DNA of 64,000 nt from JADGGV01 sp035715725 (GTDB taxonomy: Bacteria; Gemmatimonadota; Gemmatimonadetes; Longimicrobiales; RSA9). The stretch is taken from NCBI GenBank assembly GCA_035715725.1, contig DASTKT010000081.1:1-64000 (forward strand), in the 5' to 3' direction. Position numbers and translations under genes: made by a program. Positions 30,867 to 39,336 of the stretch are shown in pieces. Under the pieces are notes generated by a model that did no database searches, was not told the origin of the DNA, and worked only from the letters and a program-made list of their open reading frames with translations. Numbering within the stretch: position 1 is the first letter of the stretch; every line of letters begins with the position of its first letter.

Positions 30867-32396
30867 TCAGACCGGCGCGCGCGCGTCCTCCCGGGCGGGC
30901 GGCTGCCGGCGCGACCGCCGCAGCGTGCTGTTGCGGTAGCCGTAGACGAGGTAGATCAGCAGGCCGATCACGAGCCAGATCCCGAAGCGTTCCCAGGCGT
31001 GGGCGGGGAGGCCGACCATGATGTAGAGGCAGGCAGCCGCGCCGACGATCGTCACCGGCCAGACGAACGGGACGCGGAACGGCCGGGGCCGGTCCGGGTC
31101 GAGGTAGCGGAGCACGAGCACGCCGATGCAGACGAGCGCGAACGCGGCGAGCGTGCCGATGTTCGTGAGGTCGTAGATCTCGTTCTCGTCGAAGAACAGC
31201 GCGCCGGCGGCGACGACGAGCCCGGTGAGCAGCGTGGTGACGTAGGGCGTGTGGTACTTGCCGTGGACCTTGGCCGCCCAGCGCGGGAGCAGGCCGTCGC
31301 GCGCCATGGCGTAGAAGATCCGCGGCTGGCCGTACTGGAAGACGAGGAGCACGGCGGTCATGGAGACCACGGCGCCGAGGGAGACGATCCAGCTCACCGT
31401 GGCCAGGTTGGCCACCGAGAGCGCCTTGGCGAGCGGGTCGGCGGCGCGGAGCTCCTGGTAGGGGACGAGGCCGGTGGCCACGGCGCCGACGATCATGTAG
31501 ATGATCGTGCAGACGGCGAGCCCGCCGAGGATCCCGATCGGCAAATTTCGTTGCGGGTTCTTGGTCTCCTCGGCCGCGGTCGAGATCGCGTCGAAGCCGA
31601 TGTAGGCGAAGAAGACGATGGCCGCGCCCTGGTGGATCCCGCGCCAGCCGTTGGGCGCGAACGGCTTGTAGTTCGCCGGGTCGATGTGCATCGCGCCGAC
31701 CACGACGAAGAGCGTGAGCACCAGCAGCTTCACGCCGACCATGATGTTGTTGGCGGTCGCGCTCTCCCGCACGCCCAGCATGAGCAGCCAGGTGACGGCG
31801 AGGACGATCAGGCACGCCGGCAGGTTGATCAGGATCGGGATGCCACCGATGTGCGGCGCGGTGGTCAGCAGCGCCTGGATGGCCGGGTCCGAGCTCTTGA
31901 TCACGGCGCGGTAGCCGTGGGTCAGGAAGTCCGGCAGGTGGATGCCGAAGCCGCTCAGCAGCGAGTTGAAGTAGCCGCTCCACGCCACGGCGACGGCGAT
32001 GTTGCCGACGGCGTACTCCAGGATCAGGTCCCAGCCGATGATCCAGGCGATGAGCTCGCCGAGGGTGGCGTAGGAGTACGCATAGGCGCTGCCGGCCTGC
32101 GGGATCATGGAGGCCAGCTCGGCGTAGCACAGCGCCGCCAGGCCGCACACGGCGCCGAGCAGCAGGAAGGAGAGCACCAGCGCCGGACCCGCGCCGAAGC
32201 GCACGATCTCGCCGGTCGGCAGGACCTCGCCCGCGGCCGCCGTGCCGATGGAGGAGAAGATCCCCGCGCCGATGACGGCGCCGATGGCCAGCAGGATCAG
32301 GTCGCCGGCCCCCAGCTCGCGCTTCAGCGCGTTCGGGTTCCCCTCCTCCGCCAGCAGCTCGCCGATCGGTTTGCGCTGGAAGAGTTGAAGCGCCAC
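30867..32396 (-). CDS. APC-family amino acid permease (cationic amino acid transporter type)
   Basis: A 509-residue membrane protein with about 12 transmembrane helices. The first helix carries LLAIGAVIGAGIFSSIG, the substrate-binding motif of the APC superfamily, and FFAYIGFDAISTAAEETKNP is characteristic of the cationic-amino-acid/YfnA branch. The GTG start at 32396 follows GGGGGAG; the frame extends to 32564 but covers the promoter and was excluded. Amino acid uptake by proton symport is expected; specificity is unknown. It is monocistronic and divergent from pyrR. Confidence 0.9.
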   Translation of the reverse strand: MALQLFQRKPIGELLAEEGNPNALKRELGAGDLILLAIGAVIGAGIFSSIGTAAAGEVLPTGEIVRFGAGPALVLSFLLLGAVCGLAALCYAELASMIPQAGSAYAYSYATLGELIAWIIGWDLILEYAVGNIAVAVAWSGYFNSLLSGFGIHLPDFLTHGYRAVIKSSDPAIQALLTTAPHIGGIPILINLPACLIVLAVTWLLMLGVRESATANNIMVGVKLLVLTLFVVVGAMHIDPANYKPFAPNGWRGIHQGAAIVFFAYIGFDAISTAAEETKNPQRNLPIGILGGLAVCTIIYMIVGAVATGLVPYQELRAADPLAKALSVANLATVSWIVSLGAVVSMTAVLLVFQYGQPRIFYAMARDGLLPRWAAKVHGKYHTPYVTTLLTGLVVAAGALFFDENEIYDLTNIGTLAAFALVCIGVLVLRYLDPDRPRPFRVPFVWPVTIVGAAACLYIMVGLPAHAWERFGIWLVIGLLIYLVYGYRNSTLRRSRRQPPAREDARAPV

Positions 32397-32448
32397 AGAT
32401 TCTCCCCCGTCGGTGGTTGCGTTGTGGGATTGGCACGAGTCCGCCGAA

Positions 32449-32476
32449 AGTACACGGAAGACTCCGGTTGTGTAAA
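32449..32476 (-). promoter_or_regulatory. Candidate promoter of the APC permease
   Basis: On the minus strand: TTTACA (32476-32471), a 16-base spacer and TGTACT (32454-32449). It gives a leader of about 45 bases before GTG 32396. Confidence 0.45.
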
Positions 32477-32548
32477 GCCGGCGCCGCCGCGGGCGTGGCC
32501 GCTCGACCGCGGCGGCCGGCGCCGAATTCGGGTCGGCGCGGCCTCGCA

Positions 32549-32578
32549 TTGACACCCGGCGCACCCCCCGGCTAACCT
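32549..32578 (+). promoter_or_regulatory. Candidate promoter of the pyr operon
   Basis: A perfect TTGACA (32549-32554), an 18-base spacer and TAACCT (32573-32578). The leader to pyrR would be only about 34 bases, too short for a classical PyrR antiterminator/terminator pair. Confidence 0.55.
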
Positions 32579-32618
32579 TCCCGCGACCCGCCCCTCACCC
32601 GCTGCCCGGCGTCACCGA

Positions 32619-33179
32619 ATGCCTGAGACGCGATCCTTGCTGATGGACCAGCGCGCGGTCGAGCGCGCGCTGGCGCGGATGGCCCGCGAGCTCGTCGAGC
32701 GCGGGCAGGGGGTCGAAGGTCTCGCGCTGGTGGGGATCCACCGGCGGGGGGTGCAGCTCGCGGACCTGCTCGCCGCGGAGATCGAGCGGGCGGAAGGGGT
32801 CCGCCCCGCCTCCGGCACCCTCGACATCACGCTCTACCGTGACGATCTCATGGCCATCGGGCCGCGCCCCGTCGTGGGCGAGACGCGGTTGCCGGAGGGC
32901 GGGATCAACGGTCGCAAGGTGGTCATCGTGGACGACGTGCTCTACACCGGAAGGACCGTGCGCGCGGCGCTGGACGAGCTGGCGGACTTCGGCCGGCCGG
33001 CGCGGATCTACCTGTGCGTGCTCGTGGACCGCGGCGGCCGGGAGCTGCCGATCCACGCGGACGTGGTCGGCCGCACGATCGAGACCGGCGTGGACCAGCG
33101 CGTCGACGTGCTGGTCCCCGACCTCGACGGGCGGCTCGCGGTCGAGCTCGTGGGCGGCTCCGGCCCGGAGGCGGCCTGA
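32619..33179 (+). CDS. pyrR: PyrR bifunctional pyrimidine regulator / uracil phosphoribosyltransferase
   Basis: A 186-residue phosphoribosyltransferase fold. The PRPP motif VVIVDDVLYTGRTVRAALDE (about 108-127) and the family stretch GIHRRGVQLADLLA are clear. In Bacilli, PyrR binds pyr mRNA in response to UMP; it also has weak uracil phosphoribosyltransferase activity. The gene leads pyrB and pyrC, so a regulatory role is likely, yet the upstream leader is too short for a standard attenuator. The start is ATG 32619 (a second ATG lies at 32643); neither has a good ribosome site. The stop overlaps pyrB by one base. Confidence 0.92.
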   Translation: MPETRSLLMDQRAVERALARMARELVERGQGVEGLALVGIHRRGVQLADLLAAEIERAEGVRPASGTLDITLYRDDLMAIGPRPVVGETRLPEGGINGRKVVIVDDVLYTGRTVRAALDELADFGRPARIYLCVLVDRGGRELPIHADVVGRTIETGVDQRVDVLVPDLDGRLAVELVGGSGPEAA

Positions 33180-34144
33180 TGCCGTCGGCGCCGTACCTGG
33201 GCAAGGACCTGGTCGGCCTCGAGCCGCTCGACGCCGATCAGATCCGCGGGATCCTGGACACCGCGGAGCCGTTCAAGGAGATCAGCGAGCGCGCGATCAA
33301 GAAGGTGCCGGTCCTGCGCGGCAAGACGATCGTCAACCTCTTCTTCGAGCCGTCGACCCGCACCCGCATCTCGTTCGAGTTCGCGGAGAAGCGCCTGTCG
33401 GCCGACACGGTGAACGTGGCGTCGAGCGGCTCCAGCGTGCAGAAGGGGGAGACGCTGGTCGACACGGCGCGCAACCTCGAGGCCATGCGGATCGACATGG
33501 TCGTCATGCGCCACGGCTCCTCGGGCGCGGCCAGCTTCCTGGGCGAGCGCATCCCCTCCAACGTGATCAACGCGGGCGACGGCCGGCACGAGCACCCCAC
33601 GCAGGGGCTGCTCGACATGCTCACGATCCGCGACCACCTCGGCCGGCTCGAGGGCGTCCGCGTCTGCATCGTCGGGGACGTGCTGCACAGCCGGGTGGCG
33701 CGCTCGAACATCTGGGGGCTGACCAAGCTCGGCGCCGAGGTGGCCGTGTGCGGCCCGCCGACGCTGCTTCCGGCCGGCGTGGAGGAGCTGGGCGTGCAGG
33801 TCTTCACCCGCGTCGAGGAGGCCGTCGAGTGGGCGGAGGTGCTGAACGTGCTGCGGCTCCAACTCGAGCGCATGCACGCCGGCTACATCCCGAGCCTGCG
33901 CGAGTACAATCGCGTCTTCGGCATCACGCGGGAGCGGGTCGAGCGGGCGCCCCGGGACCTGCTGATCCTGCACCCCGGCCCGATGAACCGCGGCGTCGAG
34001 ATCGACAGCGACGTCGCCGACGGCGAGCACTCCGTGATCCTGGACCAGGTGACGAATGGCGTGGCGGTGCGCATGGCGGTGCTGTACCTGCTGGCGGGCG
34101 GTGCCCCGGACAAGGCGGAGGTGGCCAAGCATGGCGCGGAGTAG
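33179..34144 (+). CDS. pyrB: Aspartate carbamoyltransferase catalytic subunit
   Basis: A 321-residue enzyme joining carbamoyl phosphate and aspartate, the first committed step of pyrimidine synthesis. The carbamoyl-phosphate motif FFEPSTRTRISFE (STRTR at 59-63), HEHPTQGLLD and LHPGPMNRG are all present. ATG 33179 overlaps the pyrR stop (TGATG). There is no pyrI regulatory subunit nearby, in line with class B/C enzymes that associate with dihydroorotase. pyrC follows after 51 bases. Confidence 0.96.
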   Translation: MPSAPYLGKDLVGLEPLDADQIRGILDTAEPFKEISERAIKKVPVLRGKTIVNLFFEPSTRTRISFEFAEKRLSADTVNVASSGSSVQKGETLVDTARNLEAMRIDMVVMRHGSSGAASFLGERIPSNVINAGDGRHEHPTQGLLDMLTIRDHLGRLEGVRVCIVGDVLHSRVARSNIWGLTKLGAEVAVCGPPTLLPAGVEELGVQVFTRVEEAVEWAEVLNVLRLQLERMHAGYIPSLREYNRVFGITRERVERAPRDLLILHPGPMNRGVEIDSDVADGEHSVILDQVTNGVAVRMAVLYLLAGGAPDKAEVAKHGAE

Positions 34145-34195
34145 CGCGGCGAGAGGCGGCGGCGAGCGCGGCCCGGACGCGGCCCGGAGGTGCCG

Positions 34196-35524
34196 GTGAG
34201 CCGGCCGATCCTGCTGCGCGGCGGGCGCGTGATCGATCCCGCGCGCGGCCTCGACGAGGTGCTGGACGTGCTGCTCGCGGACGGCGTCGTCGCCCGCATC
34301 GGCCGGGAGCTGGACGCGCCGGAAGGCGCCGACATCCGCACCGTGGGCGGCCTCGTGGTGGCGCCGGGGCTGATCGACGTGCACGTGCACCTGCGCGAGC
34401 CGGGCGGCGAGCACAAGGAGACGATCGCCACCGGTGCGCGCGCGGCCGCGGCCGGCGGCTTCACCGCCGTGTGCGCCATGCCGAACACCGATCCGCCGGT
34501 GGACGATCCGGCATCCGTGGGCTACGTGCGCGCCGCGGGGCTGCGCGCCGGCGGTGCGCGGGTCTACCCGACCGGCGCGGTCTCCGTCGGCCAGGCGGGC
34601 GAGCGGCTCACCGAGATCGGCGAGATGGTCGAGGCCGGCGCCGTCGCCGTCACGGACGACGGCCGCCCCGTCTCCGACGCGGGCCTCATGCGCCTGGCGC
34701 TGGAGTACAGCATGGCGTTCGGGATCCCGGTCGCGAGCCACTGCGAGGAGAAGGGGCTCTCGCGCGGCGGCTCCATGAACGAGGGGATCGTCTCGACGCG
34801 GCTCGGCCTGACCGGGATCCCGAACGCCGCCGAGGACGTCATGATCGCGCGCGACCTGCTGCTGGCCGAGCTGACCGGCGGGCGGCTGCACGTGCAGCAC
34901 GTCTCGACCGCGGGCGGCGTCGCGATGATCCGGGAGGCGCGGGCACGGGGCGTGGCCGTGACGGCGGAGGCCACGCCGCACCACCTCACGCTGACCGACG
35001 AGGCGGTGGACGGCTACGACACGAACGCGAAGATGAACCCGCCGCTGCGCACGGCGGCGGACGTCGAGGCGGTGAGGGGCGGGCTGGCCGATGGCACGCT
35101 GGACGTGCTCGCCACGGACCACGCGCCGCACCACTACGACGAGAAGGAGCAGGCGTTCGACGACGCGCCGTTCGGCATCGTCGGCCTGGAGACGGCGTTC
35201 GGGATCTGCATGACCGCGCTGGTCGAGAACGGCGTGCTGACGCTCCCCGAGCTGATCCGCCGGATGAGCACGAACCCGGCCCGCGCCTTCAACCTGCCGG
35301 GCGGCACGCTGCCCGAGGGCGGCGTGGCCGACGTCACCGTCCTCGACCCGGGCGCCGCGTGGACGGTCGACCCGGCGCGCTTCTACTCGAAGAGTCGGAA
35401 CACGCCGTTCGCCGGCTGGAGCCTGCGCGGCCGCGCGGCGCTGACGATCGTGGGCGGCGCCGTCGTCTACGACGTGGCGGCGCCGCCCGCCGTGCGGCCC
35501 CCGCGGGAGCGGCGCCATGCGTGA
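34196..35524 (+). CDS. pyrC: Dihydroorotase (type I)
   Basis: A 442-residue zinc amidohydrolase that closes the dihydroorotate ring. The metal motif DVHVHLREPG (H63, H65), the type I block MPNTDPPVDDP, VTDDG and TATDHAPH-like ATDHAPHHYDEKE are present. GTG 34196 is preferred over GTG 34190 because GGAGG then sits five bases upstream. It overlaps the following gene by 8 bases. With pyrB it probably forms the dodecameric complex known from Aquifex-type class A enzymes; this last point is inference. Confidence 0.95.
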   Translation: MSRPILLRGGRVIDPARGLDEVLDVLLADGVVARIGRELDAPEGADIRTVGGLVVAPGLIDVHVHLREPGGEHKETIATGARAAAAGGFTAVCAMPNTDPPVDDPASVGYVRAAGLRAGGARVYPTGAVSVGQAGERLTEIGEMVEAGAVAVTDDGRPVSDAGLMRLALEYSMAFGIPVASHCEEKGLSRGGSMNEGIVSTRLGLTGIPNAAEDVMIARDLLLAELTGGRLHVQHVSTAGGVAMIREARARGVAVTAEATPHHLTLTDEAVDGYDTNAKMNPPLRTAADVEAVRGGLADGTLDVLATDHAPHHYDEKEQAFDDAPFGIVGLETAFGICMTALVENGVLTLPELIRRMSTNPARAFNLPGGTLPEGGVADVTVLDPGAAWTVDPARFYSKSRNTPFAGWSLRGRAALTIVGGAVVYDVAAPPAVRPPRERRHA

Positions 35525-36686
35525 GGCCGGGCGCCCGCTCGGCCCGCGGGAGTGGGTGGCCGGCGCCGAGTTCCCATGGCCGGCATTCGATGCGCTGGAG
35601 GCCGGCGCCGCCGTCGTCGCCTGCTACTGCGTCGGCGCGATCTCGAAGGACCGGAAGAAGGACGGGAAGCCCTACTACAAGCTCCAGCTCTCCGACCGGC
35701 ACGGCCCGGTCGAGGCGCGCGTCTGGGATCCCGTGGTCGACGTGATGGACCGCCTCGCCGTCGGCGGCTTCGTCGGCGTGCGCGGCAGCGTCGAGAGCTA
35801 CAAGGACGTGCGCCAGCTCAAGGTCTCCGACATCGCGCCCGTGGACGTCGAGGCGGACGACCTCGACCTGTTCCTGCCGCGCTCCCCGCGCGACGCCGAG
35901 GCCATGGAGCGGGAGCTCGCCGCCCGCATCGCCGGGGTGGCCGACGCGCCGCTCCGCGCGCTCCTCGAGCGGCTGCTCGGAGCCGGCGGCGAGATCGGCC
36001 GCGCGTTCAGGAAGGCGCCCGCGGCCAAGCACAACCACCACGCCTACGTCGGCGGGCTGCTCGAGCACTCGCTCTCCGTGGCCGGCGCCTGCGCGCGGAT
36101 GGCCGAGCACTACTGGCCCGCCATCGACCGCGACCTGCTCGTCACCGGCGCGCTGCTCCACGACCTGGGCAAGATCCGCGAGATCGGGCCGCGCGCCGGC
36201 TTCCCGTACACCGACGAGGGGAAGCTGCTCGGCCACATCCTGCTCGGCCTGCAGATGGTGGCGGACGCCGCCCGCGAGCTGCCAGAGCTGCCGCCCGAGC
36301 GACTGCTCCTGCTCCAGCACCTGATCGCGGCGCATCAGGGGCGCTTCGAGTGGCAGAGCCCGCGCGAGCCGCTCACCCTCGAGGCCGTCGTGCTCCACTA
36401 CTGCGACGACCTGGACGCCAAGCTCAACCAGGCCCTCGCGCTGCTCGCCTCCGTCGAGGCCGGGTGGAGCGGCTACGACCGCAGCCTCGGCCGCGAGTTC
36501 CTCCGCCACTACCGCCCGGACATCGCCGAGGTCGTGGAAGCGGCCGCCGCGCCCGACGCGGCGCCCCGGCGCCGGCCGCCCGACCGCGCCGGGAGTGAAG
36601 CCGCGCGGATGCTGCCGGCCGAGGCGCTCGCCGAGCGGCCCCCCGAGGCGACGCCCGCCCTCACGACGCTCGACCTGTTCCTCTGA
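35517..36686 (+). CDS. YhaM-like 3'-5' exoribonuclease (OB fold plus HD domain)
   Basis: A 389-residue protein. An OB-type nucleic-acid-binding domain (about 35-112: CYCVGAISKDRKKDGKPYYKL) is joined to an HD hydrolase domain (about 160-335) with HNHHAYVGGLLEHS and the metal pair in LLHDLGKIREIG. This architecture is that of YhaM/CBF1 exonucleases that degrade RNA or DNA ends. The C-terminus is a proline/alanine-rich tail. Its start overlaps pyrC by 8 bases, so it rides on the pyr transcript without obvious functional link. A strong terminator follows. Confidence 0.85.
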   Translation: MREAGRPLGPREWVAGAEFPWPAFDALEAGAAVVACYCVGAISKDRKKDGKPYYKLQLSDRHGPVEARVWDPVVDVMDRLAVGGFVGVRGSVESYKDVRQLKVSDIAPVDVEADDLDLFLPRSPRDAEAMERELAARIAGVADAPLRALLERLLGAGGEIGRAFRKAPAAKHNHHAYVGGLLEHSLSVAGACARMAEHYWPAIDRDLLVTGALLHDLGKIREIGPRAGFPYTDEGKLLGHILLGLQMVADAARELPELPPERLLLLQHLIAAHQGRFEWQSPREPLTLEAVVLHYCDDLDAKLNQALALLASVEAGWSGYDRSLGREFLRHYRPDIAEVVEAAAAPDAAPRRRPPDRAGSEAARMLPAEALAERPPEATPALTTLDLFL

Positions 36687-36704
36687 GCGACCGGCGGACG
36701 CAAA

Positions 36705-36738
36705 GCGGGGCCGGGAGTCCTCGGACTCCCGGCCCCGC
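36705..36738. terminator. Very stable bidirectional hairpin
   Basis: GCGGGGCCGGGAGTCC and its exact complement separated by two bases (36721-36722). It lies between the convergent YhaM-like gene (ends 36686) and rpsT (ends 36765) and can terminate both. Confidence 0.7.
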
Positions 36739-36764
36739 CGCGCTTGCGGGTCCGTCCGGGCGCC

Positions 36765-37025
36765 TTACTCGGCGCCGAGCCCCTGCACGTGGTGCGCGAG
36801 CTGCGACTTCTTCCGGGCGGCCTTGTTCGGATGGATCAGCCGGCGCGTGGCCAGTCGGTCCAGCAGCGCCGCCGCTTCCTTCTGCGCCGCGGCCGCCTCG
36901 GTGGCGTCCGTGGCCTGAAGCACCTTCTTGAGCGACGTCTTCAGCTTCGAGCGCTGCGCCCGGTTGTGGGCGGTCCGGCGCTGCTCCTGGCGCACCCGCT
37001 TCTCGGCACTCTTCGTGTTGGGCAA
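36765..37025 (-). CDS. rpsT: 30S ribosomal protein S20
   Basis: An 86-residue, lysine- and arginine-rich helical protein beginning MPNTKSAEKRVRQEQRRTAHN, the S20 pattern, with RLIHPNKAARKKSQLA near the end. The start codon is TTG (read on the minus strand), with AGAGGG as ribosome site; E. coli rpsT also starts at UUG, linked to autogenous control. It is monocistronic, with a good sigma-70 promoter upstream and a hairpin terminator downstream. S20 binds 16S rRNA in the body of the small subunit. Confidence 0.97.
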   Translation of the reverse strand: MPNTKSAEKRVRQEQRRTAHNRAQRSKLKTSLKKVLQATDATEAAAAQKEAAALLDRLATRRLIHPNKAARKKSQLAHHVQGLGAE

Positions 37026-37066
37026 CGGGCCCTCTTTGATGAACGCAGTTGGTCCGACGTGACGAC

Positions 37067-37083
37067 GTAGCCTGGTAAGCTAC
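37067..37083. promoter_or_regulatory. Palindrome overlapping the rpsT promoter start region
   Basis: GTAGC-CTGGTAA-GCTAC, five-base arms. It overlaps the -10 of the rpsT promoter and the expected transcription start, so it could be an operator or form a 5'-terminal hairpin. Confidence 0.3.
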
Positions 37084-37105
37084 AGGGACATGGAGGGGCT
37101 GTCAA
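37077..37105 (-). promoter_or_regulatory. Promoter of rpsT
   Basis: On the minus strand: perfect TTGACA (37105-37100), exact 17-base spacer, TAGCTT (37082-37077). The leader to the rpsT TTG is about 45 bases. Repeat copy B starts seven bases beyond the -35 box. Confidence 0.65.
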
Positions 37106-37111
37106 CCGGCG

Positions 37112-37189
37112 GAGTGGGTGAGGGGGGAGTGGGGGAGTGGGAGACTGCTGCTGTTCCCCCCACTCTCGCGCGCCTCCGCTCGCCCACTC
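37112..37189. repeat. Octamer-armed palindromic repeat, copy B
   Basis: Left arm GAGTGGGT, GAGGGGG (one base short), GAGTGGGG, GAGTGGGA plus GA (37112-37144); ten-base loop; right arm of four C-rich units ending GCCCACTC (37155-37189). It lies between the divergent rpsT promoter and the M50 protease gene. Confidence 0.85.
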
Positions 37190-37290
37190 GGCGGTGCCAC
37201 GCGCCGTGGGTGCCGCCCGCGGCCGTGCGTCGCCCGGAGCCCCCCGCGGGGGTGGCGCGAGCGCGCGTGCCTCCGCTACTTTTTCCGTCC

Positions 37291-37959
37291 ATGGACTTTC
37301 TCCTGATCCTGCCCGTTCTGCTCTTCTCGGTCATCATCCACGAGGTCGCCCACGGCTGGGTCGCGCTTCGGCAGGGGGATGCGACCGCGTTCATGCTGGG
37401 GCGGCTGACGCTGAACCCGATCCCGCACATCGACCCGTTCGGCAGCATCGTGGTGCCGCTGATCATGGCGCTGCCGATGCTGACCGGGCACGGGGGTGGT
37501 CCGATCCTGGGGTGGGCGAAGCCGGTGCCGGTGAACCCGCGCAATTACCGGAAGTACCGGCGGGGGGACATCCTGGTGTCGCTGGCGGGGATCGCGGCGA
37601 ACCTGGTGCTCGCGGTGCTGTTCACGCTCCTGATCGTCGGGGTGACGTACGTGGGGCGGGCGCTGCCGGCGCTGGTGCCGACGCTGGAGCTGGTGCAGCG
37701 GATGTTCTGGTGGGGGGTCAACATCAATCTGGTGCTGGCGTTCTTCAACCTGATCCCGATCCCGCCGCTCGACGGCTCGCACGTCTTCTATTATCTGCTG
37801 CCGCCGAAGTTGGGGTACAAGTACCGGCAGGTTGGGCAGATCGGGATCCTGTTGGTACTGCTGCTGCTGCTGTTCTTTCCGCCCGTCACGAGCTTCTTCC
37901 TGTGGCCCGCAGACGTGCTGCAGCGGTTCGCGCTCAGCTTCATCCAGGTCGCGACGTAG
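37291..37959 (+). CDS. M50 site-2-protease-family membrane peptidase
   Basis: A 222-residue membrane protein with about six hydrophobic helices. The zinc motif HEVAHG (H17-E18...H21) is in the first helix, and NLIPIPPLDG supplies the third ligand in the family's NPxPxxPLDG-like element. It belongs to the short, PDZ-less branch of site-2 proteases that cleave membrane proteins. The ATG at 37291 has no ribosome site and is preceded by TACTTTTTCCGTCC, so a leaderless or near-leaderless transcript is possible. The frame is open upstream through repeat copy B, but that part was excluded as low-complexity. scpA follows after 7 bases. Confidence 0.87.
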   Translation: MDFLLILPVLLFSVIIHEVAHGWVALRQGDATAFMLGRLTLNPIPHIDPFGSIVVPLIMALPMLTGHGGGPILGWAKPVPVNPRNYRKYRRGDILVSLAGIAANLVLAVLFTLLIVGVTYVGRALPALVPTLELVQRMFWWGVNINLVLAFFNLIPIPPLDGSHVFYYLLPPKLGYKYRQVGQIGILLVLLLLLFFPPVTSFFLWPADVLQRFALSFIQVAT

Positions 37960-37966
37960 GCTCGCG

Positions 37967-38770
37967 ATGGAGCGGCCCTCGATCCTCGACGCCGGGTTCG
38001 TGGTGGAGCTGGACAGGTTCCAGGGGCCGCTGGACCTGCTGCTGCACCTGATCCGGGAGCAGGACGTCGACATCTTCGACATCCCGATCGCGCAGATCAC
38101 CGCGCAGTTCCTGCGGGCGATCGACGGCGTGGCGGGGCTGGGGCTGGACCGCGCGGGCGAGTTCCTGGAGATGGCGGCCACGCTGGTGCGGATCAAGGCG
38201 CAGATGCTGCTGCCGCGCCCGGTGGATGCGGACGGCGAGCTGGAGGACCCGCGGGCGGAGCTGGTGCGGCGGCTGCTCGAGTACGAGCACTTCCGGGAGG
38301 TGGCGCGGCGGCTCGAGGCCGGGGAGGCGGAGCGGTCGCGGCATTTCGGCCGGGGCTTCGTTCCGCCGCGGCCGGCGCCTCGCCGGGACGAGGTGCCCCT
38401 CGAGGTGGAGTGGGCGGACGTGTGGGCGGCGGCGCTGCGGGTCGGCGAGCGGGCGGTGCCGCCGGCGGAGCACCTCGTGACGGCGCGCGCGGTGCCGCTG
38501 GAGGACAAGCTCGCGCTGATCACGGACGCGCTCGGGCGGCTCGGGCGCGTGCAGTTCCGTCACCTGGTGGTGCCGTTCGGGGACCGGTTGCACGCCGTGG
38601 TCACGTTCATGGCGGGGCTGGAGCTGTCGCGGCGCCGGCTCGCGCGGCTGCGTCAGCGGGCGCCCTTCGCGGAGCTGTGGATCTACCGGCGCGAGGAGGC
38701 GGACTCGCCGGACGCGGAGGCGGAGCCGCTCGCCGGCGCCGTGGTGGCGGAAGAGTCGGAGGCGGCATGA
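37967..38770 (+). CDS. scpA: Segregation and condensation protein A
   Basis: A 267-residue kleisin that bridges SMC heads. The N-terminal signature is VVELDRFQGPLDLLLHLIREQ with DIFDIPIAQIT, and a winged-helix C-terminal region (about 190-245) ends at a polar tail. It forms a condensin-like complex with Smc and ScpB for chromosome segregation. It is followed by scpB with a 4-base overlap, the usual pairing. smc itself is not in the window. Confidence 0.93.
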   Translation: MERPSILDAGFVVELDRFQGPLDLLLHLIREQDVDIFDIPIAQITAQFLRAIDGVAGLGLDRAGEFLEMAATLVRIKAQMLLPRPVDADGELEDPRAELVRRLLEYEHFREVARRLEAGEAERSRHFGRGFVPPRPAPRRDEVPLEVEWADVWAAALRVGERAVPPAEHLVTARAVPLEDKLALITDALGRLGRVQFRHLVVPFGDRLHAVVTFMAGLELSRRRLARLRQRAPFAELWIYRREEADSPDAEAEPLAGAVVAEESEAA

Positions 38771-39327
38771 GGATCACGCGGATCGTCGAGGCGCTGCTCT
38801 TCGCCAGCGATGCGCCGCTGTCGGCGGCGGACCTGGCGCGGGGGGACGAGTCGCTGGACGAGGAGCGGGTCGAGGCCGCGATCCAGGAGCTGCGTGCCGA
38901 GTACGACGCGACGGAGCGCGCGTTCCAGGTCTACGAGTTGGGCGGCGGCTACCAGATCCTGACGCGGCCGGAGTTCGCGCCGTACCTGGAGCGCTTCGAC
39001 ACGGTGCCGCAGAGCGGGCGGCTGTCGAGCCCGGCGCTGGAGGTGCTGGCGGTGATCGCCTACCGACAGCCGATCGGGCGGGCGGAGATCGAGGAGATCC
39101 GGGGCGTGGGCTCGGCGGGCGTGCTGCGGACGCTGCTCGAGCGGAGCCTGGTGGAGGTGGTCGGGCGGGCCGAGGGGCTGGGCCGCCCGCTGCTGTACGG
39201 GACGACGCCGCGCTTCCTCGAGCACTTCGGCTTCCGCTCGCTGGACGACCTCCCCCGGCCGGAGGAGCTGCCCGTGGTGCTGCGGACGCCGGCTCCGGCG
39301 GAGGAGCCGGTCCCGGTCCCGGCCTGA
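38767..39327 (+). CDS. scpB: Segregation and condensation protein B
   Basis: A 186-residue protein with two winged-helix domains. ALLFASDAPLSAADLA, ELGGGYQILTRPEFAPYL and the highly conserved AYRQPIGRAEIEEIRGVGS are clear. It dimerises and binds ScpA. ATG 38767 overlaps scpA by 4 bases. Beyond about residue 165 is a Pro/Val/Glu-rich tail. rluB follows after 9 bases, a gene order (scpA-scpB-rluB) widespread in bacteria. Confidence 0.94.
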   Translation: MRITRIVEALLFASDAPLSAADLARGDESLDEERVEAAIQELRAEYDATERAFQVYELGGGYQILTRPEFAPYLERFDTVPQSGRLSSPALEVLAVIAYRQPIGRAEIEEIRGVGSAGVLRTLLERSLVEVVGRAEGLGRPLLYGTTPRFLEHFGFRSLDDLPRPEELPVVLRTPAPAEEPVPVPA

Positions 39328-39336
39328 CCGCGGCGC

